Source: Bacillota bacterium (GTDB lineage: Bacteria; Bacillota; Clostridia; Christensenellales; Aristaeellaceae). Taken from it: a DNA stretch of 64,000 nt. Shown here piece after piece: positions 1-6,775 of the stretch; the stretch's first letter is position 1; the number at the start of each line of letters is the position of its first letter. The translations under genes and the position numbers were made by a program. The notes under the pieces were generated by a model. It was given only the letters and a program-made list of their open reading frames with translations, ran no database searches and was not told where the DNA came from. The stretch covers positions 1 to 64,000 of the forward strand of contig JAEZRP010000029.1 in assembly GCA_023444095.1 (NCBI GenBank). Direction: 5' to 3'.

Positions 1-550
1 CGTATAGCAGGTCCCCAACTGGCAGCGGCCACACGATGCGAGGGTAGTCCTCCGGAGCAATCACGGTGGTTGCGTTGGGCTTTTTGTAGTCGCTGCCGAG
101 CTTCGCCATGATCTTGTTGTCGGCGACACCCACGGAGACCGTGATGCCAAGCTCCTCCCACGCGCGGCGGCGGATCTCGTCTGCAATGCGCTTGCCCTCC
201 TCGATGGGTTCGGGGCCAAGGCCAACCCACGCCTCATCCAACCCGAACGGCTCCACGTGGCCGGAATAATCACCCATGATGCCACGCAGCTCCCGTGACA
301 TTCTGAGGTAGAGACGGTAGTTGGGCTGGATGACGATGAGATTCGGGCACAGCATTTTTGCTTGCCATAGGACGAGGCCTGTCTTAATCCCAACGGCTTT
401 TGCCTTGTCGCTCTTGGCCAGCACGATTCCGTGGCGCGCCTCGACATCGCCGCCCACGACGACTGCCTTGCCGCGCAGCGATGGATTTTCGGACATCTCG
501 CAGCTCACATAAAACGAGTTGGCATCCACGTGCAGGATCGTCCTTAACAT
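1..550 (-). CDS. Y-family DNA polymerase (UmuC/DinB-like), C-terminal part outside the window
   Basis: Translesion DNA polymerase of the Y family, reading off the left window edge; 183 codons are visible. The start ATG (548-550) follows an AGGGG site. Visible palm motifs are HVDANSFYVSCE (catalytic Asp9; Phe13-Tyr14 at the steric-gate position) and the second catalytic pair Asp105-Glu106 in FGLDEAW, followed by SVGVADNKIMAKLGSDYKKP, the family's helix region. Both metal-binding sites are intact, so the enzyme is probably active. A LexA box lies just upstream, so expression should be DNA-damage induced. The tRNA-adjacent position and the SprT-like neighbour suggest it is cargo of an integrated element rather than the housekeeping dinB (inference). 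Confidence 0.93.
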   Translation of the reverse strand, partial: MLRTILHVDANSFYVSCEMSENPSLRGKAVVVGGDVEARHGIVLAKSDKAKAVGIKTGLVLWQAKMLCPNLIVIQPNYRLYLRMSRELRGIMGDYSGHVEPFGLDEAWVGLGPEPIEEGKRIADEIRRRAWEELGITVSVGVADNKIMAKLGSDYKKPNATTVIAPEDYPRIVWPLPVGDLLY

Positions 551-565
551 GCAAATCGCCCCTGT

Positions 566-579
566 CGAACATATGTTCT
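566..579. promoter_or_regulatory. LexA (DinR) operator
   Basis: CGAACATATGTTCT matches the Bacillota LexA consensus CGAAC-N4-GTTCG at all but the last base, with a perfect GAACATATGTTC dyad. It lies immediately downstream of the -10 element of the minus-strand promoter at 589-618 and 16 bp before the polymerase start codon, a position where bound LexA would block initiation. Confidence 0.88.
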
Positions 580-588
580 TTCGGCTAC

Positions 589-618
589 ATTGTAGCACGC
601 GGGACAGGCGGGCGTCAA
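589..618 (-). promoter_or_regulatory. Sigma-A promoter of the Y-family polymerase
   Basis: On the minus strand, -35 TTGACG (613-618) and -10 TACAAT (589-594) are separated by 18 bp. The predicted start falls near 582, next to the LexA box. The rest of the 551-711 gap shows no gene, only two imperfect copies of an AACACCCG-type octamer near 650 and 706. Confidence 0.75.
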
Positions 619-711
619 TGGCAGACATGCCCAACAGATGAGGTTTAACCGGGTGTTCGGTGCTGGATCACCATCTTTTCCCGAATGAGCTCTACCATAG
701 CAAACGGGTGT

Positions 712-1383
712 TTAGTCGCCCGCCGCCTCGGACTCCATCGCTGTCATGCAGTCGCCGCAGATCACATTCACACGCTTGGTGGCGCGCACTTTCATGTTGC
801 AGGCCGGGCAAGTGTACTTGATTGAGCTACTTTTCTTTTTGGGCGGCTCGTCGCATGTACCGTCCTCTGCGCCGTCGTCGGCGGTGCTGGCCGAGATCCC
901 AAAGCCCGTCCGTGCTGCTCCGAATTTGCGGTCGCCGTACTCCTGCTCGACCCATTCTACAGCCTCCGGGGCCAGCTCGGTCACCGTCCAGCCGTAGCGG
1001 GGATGCTTGGCGATGAGCAGCCCGTGCGCCTCGGCAGTCTCTTTGAACTTGGAGTTGTGGTAGTAGCCGTTGTTGCTCACATCCTTAATGTCGTGTGTCA
1101 GGTCGTACAGGTGCGCCATCTCGTGGAGCATAGTTGCGACGATGTCCTTGATCGAGCGATCGAGGTAGTCCGCGCAGACGTTGATCTCACGGAACAGCTT
1201 CCCGTCGGCGTTCCAGATCTCCTTGACGCTGCACCAGCCGTAGCAGTTGTTACCTTGGCCCGGGGTTACCGCGTCCGGCGTGATTGTGATCGCAGGGCGT
1301 GCAAGCTCACCCCCATAGAAACGGTCGTTGCAGGCGTCGAACATGGCCTCAGCTTCGGCGACTACGGCAGAAATGTTGATCAA
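712..1383 (-). CDS. SprT-like zinc metallopeptidase-domain protein with C-terminal zinc ribbon
   Basis: A 223-residue protein with the SprT-like signature HEMAH (residues 87-91), a likely third metal ligand at His109 in YYHNSKFKE, and a C-terminal four-Cys ribbon (Cys192, Cys195, Cys209, Cys212). SprT/Spartan-type proteins are DNA-associated proteases or peptidase-like proteins, and relatives are common on phages and integrative elements. The chosen start is TTG at 1381-1383, because AAGGAGG sits about 7 nt upstream. The first ATG (1447-1449) would add 22 residues and has no ribosome site. It lies between a repeat cluster beside tRNA-Ala and the SOS-controlled polymerase, both genes on the minus strand. 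The physiological substrate is unknown. Confidence 0.8.
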   Translation of the reverse strand: MINISAVVAEAEAMFDACNDRFYGGELARPAITITPDAVTPGQGNNCYGWCSVKEIWNADGKLFREINVCADYLDRSIKDIVATMLHEMAHLYDLTHDIKDVSNNGYYHNSKFKETAEAHGLLIAKHPRYGWTVTELAPEAVEWVEQEYGDRKFGAARTGFGISASTADDGAEDGTCDEPPKKKSSSIKYTCPACNMKVRATKRVNVICGDCMTAMESEAAGD

Positions 1384-1485
1384 AATTTGTCCCTCCTTCG
1401 TGCTTGCTTCTGCCTGATACATGCCCATAGCAAGCGAAGGAGGTTCCATGGATTAAAAGTAAAATTTAGTTTCAGCCTGTAGCCA

Positions 1486-1572
1486 GTGCCCACATCGTGC
1501 CCACTTTGTGCCCACCACGTGCCCCTTGTGCCCACTTTTGTGCCCACCGTCATCAACATATTCTGTGCCCAC
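1486..1572. repeat. Cluster of GTGCCCAC direct repeats, partly 11-bp phased
   Basis: Six exact copies of GTGCCCAC start at 1486, 1497, 1508, 1528, 1540 and 1565, and one degenerate copy (GTGCCCCT) starts at 1519. The first four starts are exactly 11 bp apart, about one helical turn, so a protein could bind all on one face of the DNA. Repeat clusters of this sort next to a tRNA attachment site resemble arm-type integrase/excisionase sites or replication iterons. Which applies here is inference. The rest of 1384-1647 contains no convincing gene. Confidence 0.8.
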
Positions 1573-1619
1573 TTTTTCAGAGAGGCGAAATTTGTACAGA
1601 GAGCACAAAGAACAAAAAG

Positions 1620-1645
1620 AAAACCACCAATTTTTTGGTGGTTTT
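1620..1645 (-). terminator. Intrinsic terminator behind tRNA-Ala
   Basis: Perfect 11-bp inverted repeat (AAAACCACCAA / TTGGTGGTTTT) with a four-base loop. It begins 2 nt after the encoded CCA end of the tRNA and on the minus strand is followed by a T-rich run (TTTTCTTTTTG). Confidence 0.85.
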
Positions 1646-1647
1646 GC

Positions 1648-1723
1648 TGGTGGAGCATAGGAGACTCGAACTCCTGACCTCTACACTGCCAGTGTAGCGT
1701 ACTACCAACTGTACTAATGCCCC
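1648..1723 (-). tRNA. tRNA-Ala (anticodon GGC)
   Basis: The minus strand folds as a complete cloverleaf: acceptor GGGGCAT/ATGCTCC with the G3-U70 wobble that marks alanine tRNAs, D stem GTAC/GTAC, anticodon stem CTACA/TGTAG around loop CTGGCAG (anticodon GGC), T stem AGGAG/CTCCT, discriminator A and an encoded CCA. It reads GCC and GCU codons. Its 3' end faces the SprT/UmuC region, the usual arrangement for an integrase attachment site. Confidence 0.96.
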
Positions 1724-1753
1724 GCGTCGATGTCGCCACTCGCGACGGAAATC

Positions 1754-1782
1754 ATTATACCAAACACGCCGCCGCTTGTAAA
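1754..1782 (-). promoter_or_regulatory. Promoter of tRNA-Ala
   Basis: Minus-strand TTTACA (1777-1782) and TATAAT (1754-1759) with 17-bp spacing, about 30 bp upstream of the tRNA 5' end. Confidence 0.8.
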
Positions 1783-1983
1783 GAGGTTTTTGAGAATTTC
1801 GCCCATGAAATTTCGTGCGTCCTGCCGTGCGCGATCGATGCCGCGGGCGTCATTTTGCGCCTCATATGGTTACACCACATCCGGTCTGTTTCTGGGATGC
1901 CCCTCAATTCCAGCCGTTCCGGCATTTTTCACCACTTCTTTTTGGTTTTCAACAAATTTCAATAGTTACACGATGATTTTATG

Positions 1984-2012
1984 TTGTGTGCTGACACAAA
2001 TTATGGTAGTAT
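1984..2012 (+). promoter_or_regulatory. Candidate promoter of the GGDEF/EAL gene with an inverted repeat
   Basis: TTGTGT (1984-1989) and TAGTAT (2007-2012) are 17 bp apart. The -35 hexamer is the left arm of an inverted repeat TTGTGT-GCTG-ACACAA (1984-1999), which could be an operator. The remainder of the 1783-2069 gap shows nothing recognisable. Confidence 0.45.
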
Positions 2013-2069
2013 GATGCTGTGCAGAGTATGCGGGCACGCGGCGGAAGCGATGCCCCGGAGGACAACTAA

Positions 2070-4463
2070 ATGGCGAACAGGGACCGCGGGTGCGAGGACA
2101 TTTTGCTGTCCGCACTCGAGACGCTCCTTCGGGGAGCGTCCGACCTTGTCTATGTCAAGGATGAACATCTCAGGTATGTCGGCGCATCGCAGGGTTTCTG
2201 CGACATGTTCAGCCTTCGCGATCAGGAGGCCATCGCCGGCAAGACGGACTACGACCTCTTTCCTCGCCCGCTCGCAGATGCGGCGTATGCCGATGATCGG
2301 GCGGTTCTGGAAGGAGGGACCCCGGATGCGGCTCGATTCGACATCCTTTGCGTCTCCAGGACGCCCATCGTCGCGCCGGACGGGCGCATCGTGGGTTTAT
2401 GCGGCGTCATCGACAACTTCGCATGCGATCCGAAAACGCGCACCGAACCAAAATCGAACGATTACCGGATCGATGCATCCCTCAGCCGACCGATCCGTCT
2501 GGGTGGAACGTTTGTCGCAGGACTCGAAGACGATCTGCCCGTCATGCAAGCCTCGGCGAGCTTTATCGAGATGCTTGGTCGCCGTGAAGGCGCGGGCTGG
2601 ATCCATCCGGAGGACGCTTCGATCCTCCTGCGTCGCGCGCGGTCGTCGAATGCGGGCGGGTTCCTCTTCTTTGCGCGCCTGCTGACCGCAAGCGGCCAGC
2701 AGATCCTCACGCGCCTCGAGTGCCGCGTGCCTCCCGGCGGAAACGAGCTCCACGGCGCGGCGTTCAACATATCCGACGAGCTCTTGGCGCAGAGAACGGC
2801 GGACCAGCTCCGAATCGCGTCCACCATCATCGAGCGTCTCACCAGTGCGGCGCTTGACTGGGTATCGATCATCGACGCGCAGACGGGGATAATGACCGTC
2901 GTCAATCTGTCTCATCCTTCTCAGTGCGCGTTGCCGGGCGACCGCCTAGACTATCGCGCCGGATACGAGGGATACTTCCGGGAACGCGTCGTCGCCTCGG
3001 AGGTTGAGGACTGCGTCCGGCGGATGTCCCTCGACGCGATCATATCCGCGCTCGAAAATGGCGACCGTTACGAGCTCTCCTACTCCCTGCATGAGGGCGA
3101 CGAAATTCGGCGCAAAAGGTGGGTCTTCTCCTATCTCGATCAAAAACGGGACGCGATTCTTCACATGCGCAGCGACGTGACCGACGCGTACGCAATGCAG
3201 TTCGACCCCGTCTCCGGCCTTTACAACCGGCACCAGTTTCAGCGCGAGGCGCGCAATCTCCTCGACGCGCACCCGGAGCGCCGCTTTCTCTTCGTTCGCT
3301 TCGATATCGACAACTTCCGCGTATTCAACGACCTGTACGGCGTCTCTGCGGGCAATCGGCTCATCGCCTCAATCAAGGATCTGATCGTGACGTTCCATAC
3401 GCCGCTCTCGATCTGCGGCCACATCGACGCAGATCACTTCGCCTGCCTCTTGCCCGAGGACGATTACCACCTCGTACCGACCATCGAAAAGATTCGGAAA
3501 TGGCTCAAATCGCACAACCCAGACTTTGACTTCTCACCCAAAGTGGGCGTCTACGCAGTCGAGGACCCCGCGCTCGACGTCGCCACGATGAGCGACCGGG
3601 CGCTGCTCGCCCTCAACTCCATCAAGAGAAAATATAACGTGCACCTTGCGCGCTATACGGAGGAAATGCGCGAGAGGATGCTCGGCGAACAGGAAATCGT
3701 CAACGAGATGTCCCACGCGCTCGAGAACGGCGAGTTCGTGCCGTACCTCCAGCCGCAATACGATTACCGGACGGGCGCCATGATCGGCGCGGAACTGCTT
3801 CTTCGTTGGAACCATCCCCGGAAGGGACTGCTCATGCCGAAGGATTTCGTGCCGATCTTCGAACGAAACGGCTTTATCACGCAGATCGACAAGCACATTT
3901 GGGCGACCGCCTGCCAGACCCAGCGACGCTGGCTCGACATGGGGTTCTCCATCGTGCCGCTGTCTGTCAACGTCTCGCGCGTGGACATCAACGATCCGGA
4001 TCTGTGCCACACCCTCCGGCGTCTCATCGAGCAATACGATCTGAACGCGAATCATCTTCGCATCGAAATCACCGAGACCGCATACGTCCGGCATCCGGAG
4101 CAGCTCATTGAGACCGTCAAAAAACTGCGCGAGATGGGTTTTCTCGTGGAGATGGACGACTTCGGCAGCGGCTATTCCTCGCTCAACATGCTCCGGGACG
4201 TCGAGGTGGACGTACTGAAGCTCGACATGTCCTTCCTGCGCGATTACAAGACGACCCGGCGCGGCGACTGCATCCTGCGCTCCGTGATCCGCATGGCAAG
4301 GCTTCTGAAAATCCCCGTGGTTGCGGAGGGCGTGGAAACGAGGGAGCAGGCGGAGTACCTCGCGCACGTCGGCTGCAGACTCATGCAGGGCTACTTTTTC
4401 GCGCACCCCATGCCCGCGACCAAATTCGAGGCGCTCCTTACGCGTGTTAATTCTGCCGATTGA
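2070..4463 (+). CDS. PAS-GGDEF-EAL cyclic-di-GMP signalling protein
   Basis: A 797-residue soluble protein. Residues about 15-130 form a PAS-like sensor and about 130-370 a second sensor-like region. Residues about 378-530 are a GGDEF fold whose active-site loop is degenerate: IDADHF replaces GGDEF near residue 452, so cyclase activity is unlikely. Residues about 545-790 are an EAL phosphodiesterase domain with key elements intact: AELLLRW (Glu575), the NVS Asn, EITET, DDFGSGYSS (Asp696-Asp697), LKLD and VAEGVET. The net activity is therefore probably c-di-GMP hydrolysis, perhaps tuned by GTP binding to the dead GGDEF domain. The start ATG has GGAGG about 9 nt upstream. No membrane segment is seen. 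Confidence 0.92.
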   Translation: MANRDRGCEDILLSALETLLRGASDLVYVKDEHLRYVGASQGFCDMFSLRDQEAIAGKTDYDLFPRPLADAAYADDRAVLEGGTPDAARFDILCVSRTPIVAPDGRIVGLCGVIDNFACDPKTRTEPKSNDYRIDASLSRPIRLGGTFVAGLEDDLPVMQASASFIEMLGRREGAGWIHPEDASILLRRARSSNAGGFLFFARLLTASGQQILTRLECRVPPGGNELHGAAFNISDELLAQRTADQLRIASTIIERLTSAALDWVSIIDAQTGIMTVVNLSHPSQCALPGDRLDYRAGYEGYFRERVVASEVEDCVRRMSLDAIISALENGDRYELSYSLHEGDEIRRKRWVFSYLDQKRDAILHMRSDVTDAYAMQFDPVSGLYNRHQFQREARNLLDAHPERRFLFVRFDIDNFRVFNDLYGVSAGNRLIASIKDLIVTFHTPLSICGHIDADHFACLLPEDDYHLVPTIEKIRKWLKSHNPDFDFSPKVGVYAVEDPALDVATMSDRALLALNSIKRKYNVHLARYTEEMRERMLGEQEIVNEMSHALENGEFVPYLQPQYDYRTGAMIGAELLLRWNHPRKGLLMPKDFVPIFERNGFITQIDKHIWATACQTQRRWLDMGFSIVPLSVNVSRVDINDPDLCHTLRRLIEQYDLNANHLRIEITETAYVRHPEQLIETVKKLREMGFLVEMDDFGSGYSSLNMLRDVEVDVLKLDMSFLRDYKTTRRGDCILRSVIRMARLLKIPVVAEGVETREQAEYLAHVGCRLMQGYFFAHPMPATKFEALLTRVNSAD

Positions 4464-4465
4464 TC

Positions 4466-4494
4466 TTGACAAATCGCGCGCGACGCGATATTCT
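4466..4494 (+). promoter_or_regulatory. Promoter of the T-box/trpB transcript
   Basis: Consensus TTGACA (4466-4471), 17-bp spacer and TATTCT (4489-4494), 2 bp after the stop codon of the EAL gene. The predicted start is near 4501. Confidence 0.75.
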
Positions 4495-4500
4495 ACCCAC

Positions 4501-4766
4501 AAACCTGTGATGCGGAAGAGTATGCGCGACATCCGATTCAAAGAGAGCCGCCGGCGGTGGGAGTGCGGCATGAGGATGCGGACAGAATGGGCCGTTGAGG
4601 GCGGAGCGAGCGGCGACGAAACCGTTAGTATCCGACGGGAGCTTCATCCGTTATCAACGAAGCGCATATGCTGGTATGCGAAAGCGAGCGGCCGCCTTTC
4701 GGGCGGCAATACGGGTGGCACCGCAGATGTAAGTCTGTCCCATATGTTGGGGCAGACTATTTTTTA
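4501..4766 (+). ncRNA. T-box leader, tryptophan specifier
   Basis: Regulatory leader that senses uncharged tRNA. Stem I begins with the conserved K-turn-like stretch ending GGAAGAGTA (about 4513-4521), followed by AGAGAG and the distal-loop region. The 3' side of stem I carries GAATGGGCCGTTGAG, placing specifier codon TGG (Trp) at 4588-4590. Stem III is GCCGCC-TTTC-GGGCGGC. The T-box antiterminator sequence GGGTGGCACCGC is at 4713-4724, directly before the terminator. Uncharged tRNA-Trp should therefore permit transcription into trpB. Confidence 0.93.
4732..4766 (+). terminator. T-box regulated terminator
   Basis: Stem AGTCTGTCCC / GGGGCAGACT (4732-4741 with 4749-4758) followed by TATTTTTT. 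It is the terminator half of the T-box switch, competing with the antiterminator that uses the 4713-4724 sequence. Confidence 0.9.
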
Positions 4767-4855
4767 TGCCAGTGGAAAACTTTCATTCGCCCAATGAAAG
4801 GACAGAATTGGCGTACGCCCGCAACCGGCGCATTATTTCGAAGGAGGATGTCCCC

Positions 4856-6202
4856 ATGAAGCACGTTCCCTATCGCTACTATCTCCCGGAAGAGAAGCTG
4901 CCGAAATCCTGGTACAACCTGCGCGCCGCCATGAAGGAGAAGCCCGAACCGCTCGTCAACCCCGGCACCGGCAAGCCCGTGACGTTCGACGATCTGCGCC
5001 CCGTATTCTGCGACGAGCTGATCCGGCAGGAACTGGACGACGTGACCCCGGAATTCGAGATTCCAAAGCCTATCCTCGACATGTACCGCATCTACCGGCC
5101 CTCGCCCATCGTACGCGCGTACAGACTTGAGGAGGCACTCCGAACCCCTGCGCACATCTACTACAAGTTCGAGGGCAACAACACTTCCGGCAGTCACAAG
5201 CTCAACTCGGCGCTCGCACAGGCGTACTACGCCAAGGCGCAGGGCATGAAATCGCTCACCACCGAGACAGGAGCGGGCCAGTGGGGCACGGCGCTCGCGG
5301 AAGCGTGCGCGGCGTTCGGGCTCGACCTCACCGTCTTCATGGTCAAGGGCTCCTACAACCAGAAGCCCTACCGCAAGGACGTCATGCGTACCTTCGGCGC
5401 GAAGGTGATTGCGAGCCCGAGCAACCAGACGGGCGCGGGTCGGGCTATCCTCGAAAAGGACCCGGACACGACGGGAAGCCTCGGCTGCGCAATCTCGGAA
5501 GCCGTCGAGCGCGCCGTCACGACGCCTGACTGCCGCTATACGCTGGGCTCGGTGCTCAATCAGGTGCTCCTTCACCAGTCGGTGATCGGCCTTGAAAGCT
5601 ATGAGGCGCTCCTGGAGTTTGAAGACTACCCGGACGTCATTGTCGGCTGCGCGGGCGGCGGCAGCAATCTGGGCGGTCTCATCGCGCCTTTCATGCGCGA
5701 CACGCTCGAGGGTAAAAAAGCCGGCACGCGCTATATCGCGGTCGAACCCGCTTCCTGTCCTTCGCTTACGCGCGGCCGGTACGAGTACGACTTCTGCGAC
5801 ACGGGAAAGATCACGCCCATGGCGAAGATGTACACCCTCGGCGCGGAGTTCATCCCCTCGCCCAACCACGCGGGCGGGCTGCGCTATCACGGAATGGCAC
5901 CCATCCTCTCGAAGCTCTACCACGACGGCTACATGGAGGCCGTTTCCTACGAGCAGACGCAGGTGTTCGACGCCGCCGTGCAGTTCGCGCGGCTCGAGAC
6001 CATCCTGCCCGCGCCGGAGTCTTCCCACGCCATCAAGGGCGCCATCGACGAGGCGATCAAGTGCCGCGAATCCGGCGAACAAAAGACCATCCTTTTCGGA
6101 CTCACCGGCACCGGCTACTTCGACATGTCCGCCTATGCCAGCTACTTTGACCACACCATGACCGACTACGTGCCCAAGGACAGCGAAATCGCGGCAAGGT
6201 GA
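4856..6202 (+). CDS. trpB: Tryptophan synthase beta chain, TrpB2-type
   Basis: PLP enzyme that condenses indole and L-serine to L-tryptophan. The 448 residues and the SGSHKLN pyridoxal-lysine motif (Lys115) are of the TrpB2 subfamily rather than the NHTGAHK form of TrpB1; the phosphate-binding CAGGGSN loop is also present. The start ATG has AAGGAGG upstream; an in-frame ATG 30 codons earlier lies inside the leader and is rejected. No trpA or other trp gene is near. Together with the Trp T-box this suggests indole salvage or a stand-alone indole-using step (inference). Confidence 0.94.
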   Translation: MKHVPYRYYLPEEKLPKSWYNLRAAMKEKPEPLVNPGTGKPVTFDDLRPVFCDELIRQELDDVTPEFEIPKPILDMYRIYRPSPIVRAYRLEEALRTPAHIYYKFEGNNTSGSHKLNSALAQAYYAKAQGMKSLTTETGAGQWGTALAEACAAFGLDLTVFMVKGSYNQKPYRKDVMRTFGAKVIASPSNQTGAGRAILEKDPDTTGSLGCAISEAVERAVTTPDCRYTLGSVLNQVLLHQSVIGLESYEALLEFEDYPDVIVGCAGGGSNLGGLIAPFMRDTLEGKKAGTRYIAVEPASCPSLTRGRYEYDFCDTGKITPMAKMYTLGAEFIPSPNHAGGLRYHGMAPILSKLYHDGYMEAVSYEQTQVFDAAVQFARLETILPAPESSHAIKGAIDEAIKCRESGEQKTILFGLTGTGYFDMSAYASYFDHTMTDYVPKDSEIAAR

Positions 6203-6265
6203 CGCCCGGGGACCGCTTCGGACCATCGACAAGATCCACGCCGTGGAATACTGATGCATTCCCGC

Positions 6266-6297
6266 CGTCGCCCCGGACAGCAGGTCCCGGGGCGACG
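6266..6297 (+). terminator. Hairpin after trpB
   Basis: Strong GC-rich stem CGTCGCCCCGG / CCGGGGCGACG with a short loop, about 65 bp after trpB. The following T-run is weak (GCATTTGTG), so termination may be partial. Confidence 0.55.
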
Positions 6298-6338
6298 CAT
6301 TTGTGTCCTTGGGATATGGTAAAGATTCATTTCGGTCT

Positions 6339-6367
6339 TTGACAAGCCCATCAACGTGGTATATAAT
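6339..6367 (+). promoter_or_regulatory. Promoter of the hydrogenase maturation operon
   Basis: Perfect TTGACA (6339-6344) and perfect TATAAT (6362-6367) with 17-bp spacing, among the strongest promoters in the window. The predicted start is near 6374. Confidence 0.88.
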
Positions 6368-6373
6368 GTGGCC

Positions 6374-6485
6374 ATGCGGCGCCATGCGCCGGGCATACGC
6401 TGACATCGAAATGTTTTGAGATGGAAGATGCCGAAGAGGACAGGTGCACGTCCTGTTTCCGCGTCTTTCGGGACGCGGATTTTCA
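6374..6485 (+). ncRNA. Structured 5' leader with terminator-like hairpin, function unknown
   Basis: The leader can form mutually exclusive helices. ATGC-GGCGC-CAT-GCGCC-GG-GCAT (6374-6396) is one hairpin, but its GGCAT (6392-6396) can instead pair with ATGCC (6428-6432), enclosing ACAT-CGAA-ATGT (6403-6414). Then come AGGAC...GTCCT (6437-6454) and CCGCGTC...GACGCGG (6459-6478), the latter followed by ATTTTCATTTT just before the ribosome site of the regulator gene. This has the layout of an attenuator or riboswitch. It matches no class I can name, and the folds are predictions by eye. Confidence 0.45.
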
Positions 6486-6502
6486 TTTTACGGAGGTTTT
6501 TT

Positions 6503-6775
6503 ATGGAGACGCGCGTGGCGCTTATCGCGATTATCGTCGAGGACGGGGACTCCGTTCAGGCCATCAATCAGCTTCTGCACGAATACGGCGAGCACATCAT
6601 CGGCCGCATGGGCATCCCCTACCGCGCGAAGGGGATCAGCATTATCTCCATCGCCATCGATGCGCCGCAGGAGGTTATCTCCGCGCTTTCCGGCAAAATC
6701 GGGCGGCTGCCGCGCGTCTCCGCCAAGACCGCCTATTCAAACGTCGTCACGAAGATCGACGAGAGGGATCGATGA
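6503..6775 (+). CDS. TM1266-family putative iron-only hydrogenase system regulator
   Basis: A 90-residue ACT/ferredoxin-like-fold protein. The N-terminal strand (ALIAIIVED) and the YRAKGISIISIAIDAPQE segment are characteristic of the TM1266 family, which is found almost always beside [FeFe]-hydrogenase maturation genes. The start ATG lies behind CGGAGG. Its stop overlaps the hydE start by 4 nt. The proposed role is regulation of the system, perhaps through a small ligand; it has no DNA-binding helix of its own, so the mechanism is open. Confidence 0.9.
   Translation: METRVALIAIIVEDGDSVQAINQLLHEYGEHIIGRMGIPYRAKGISIISIAIDAPQEVISALSGKIGRLPRVSAKTAYSNVVTKIDERDR

Noticed and set aside
1486..1572. 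CRISPR array.
   Set aside because: Repeat units are 8 bp with 1-17 bp gaps; no cas genes are present.
1380..1739. Minus-strand frame with repeated VGT residues beside tRNA-Ala, as if the end of an integrase.
   Set aside because: It runs through the tRNA gene, has no tyrosine-recombinase motifs, and the VGT repeats are just translations of the GTGCCCAC array.
4757..6406. 549-residue frame antisense to trpB.
   Set aside because: GC-rich shadow: low-complexity Arg/Val-rich translation, no ribosome site, and it lies opposite a well-supported enzyme.
6374..6485. Known riboswitch class (TPP, SAM, cobalamin, fluoride, manganese, T-box) in the hyd leader.
   Set aside because: None of the conserved core sequences of these classes is visible.
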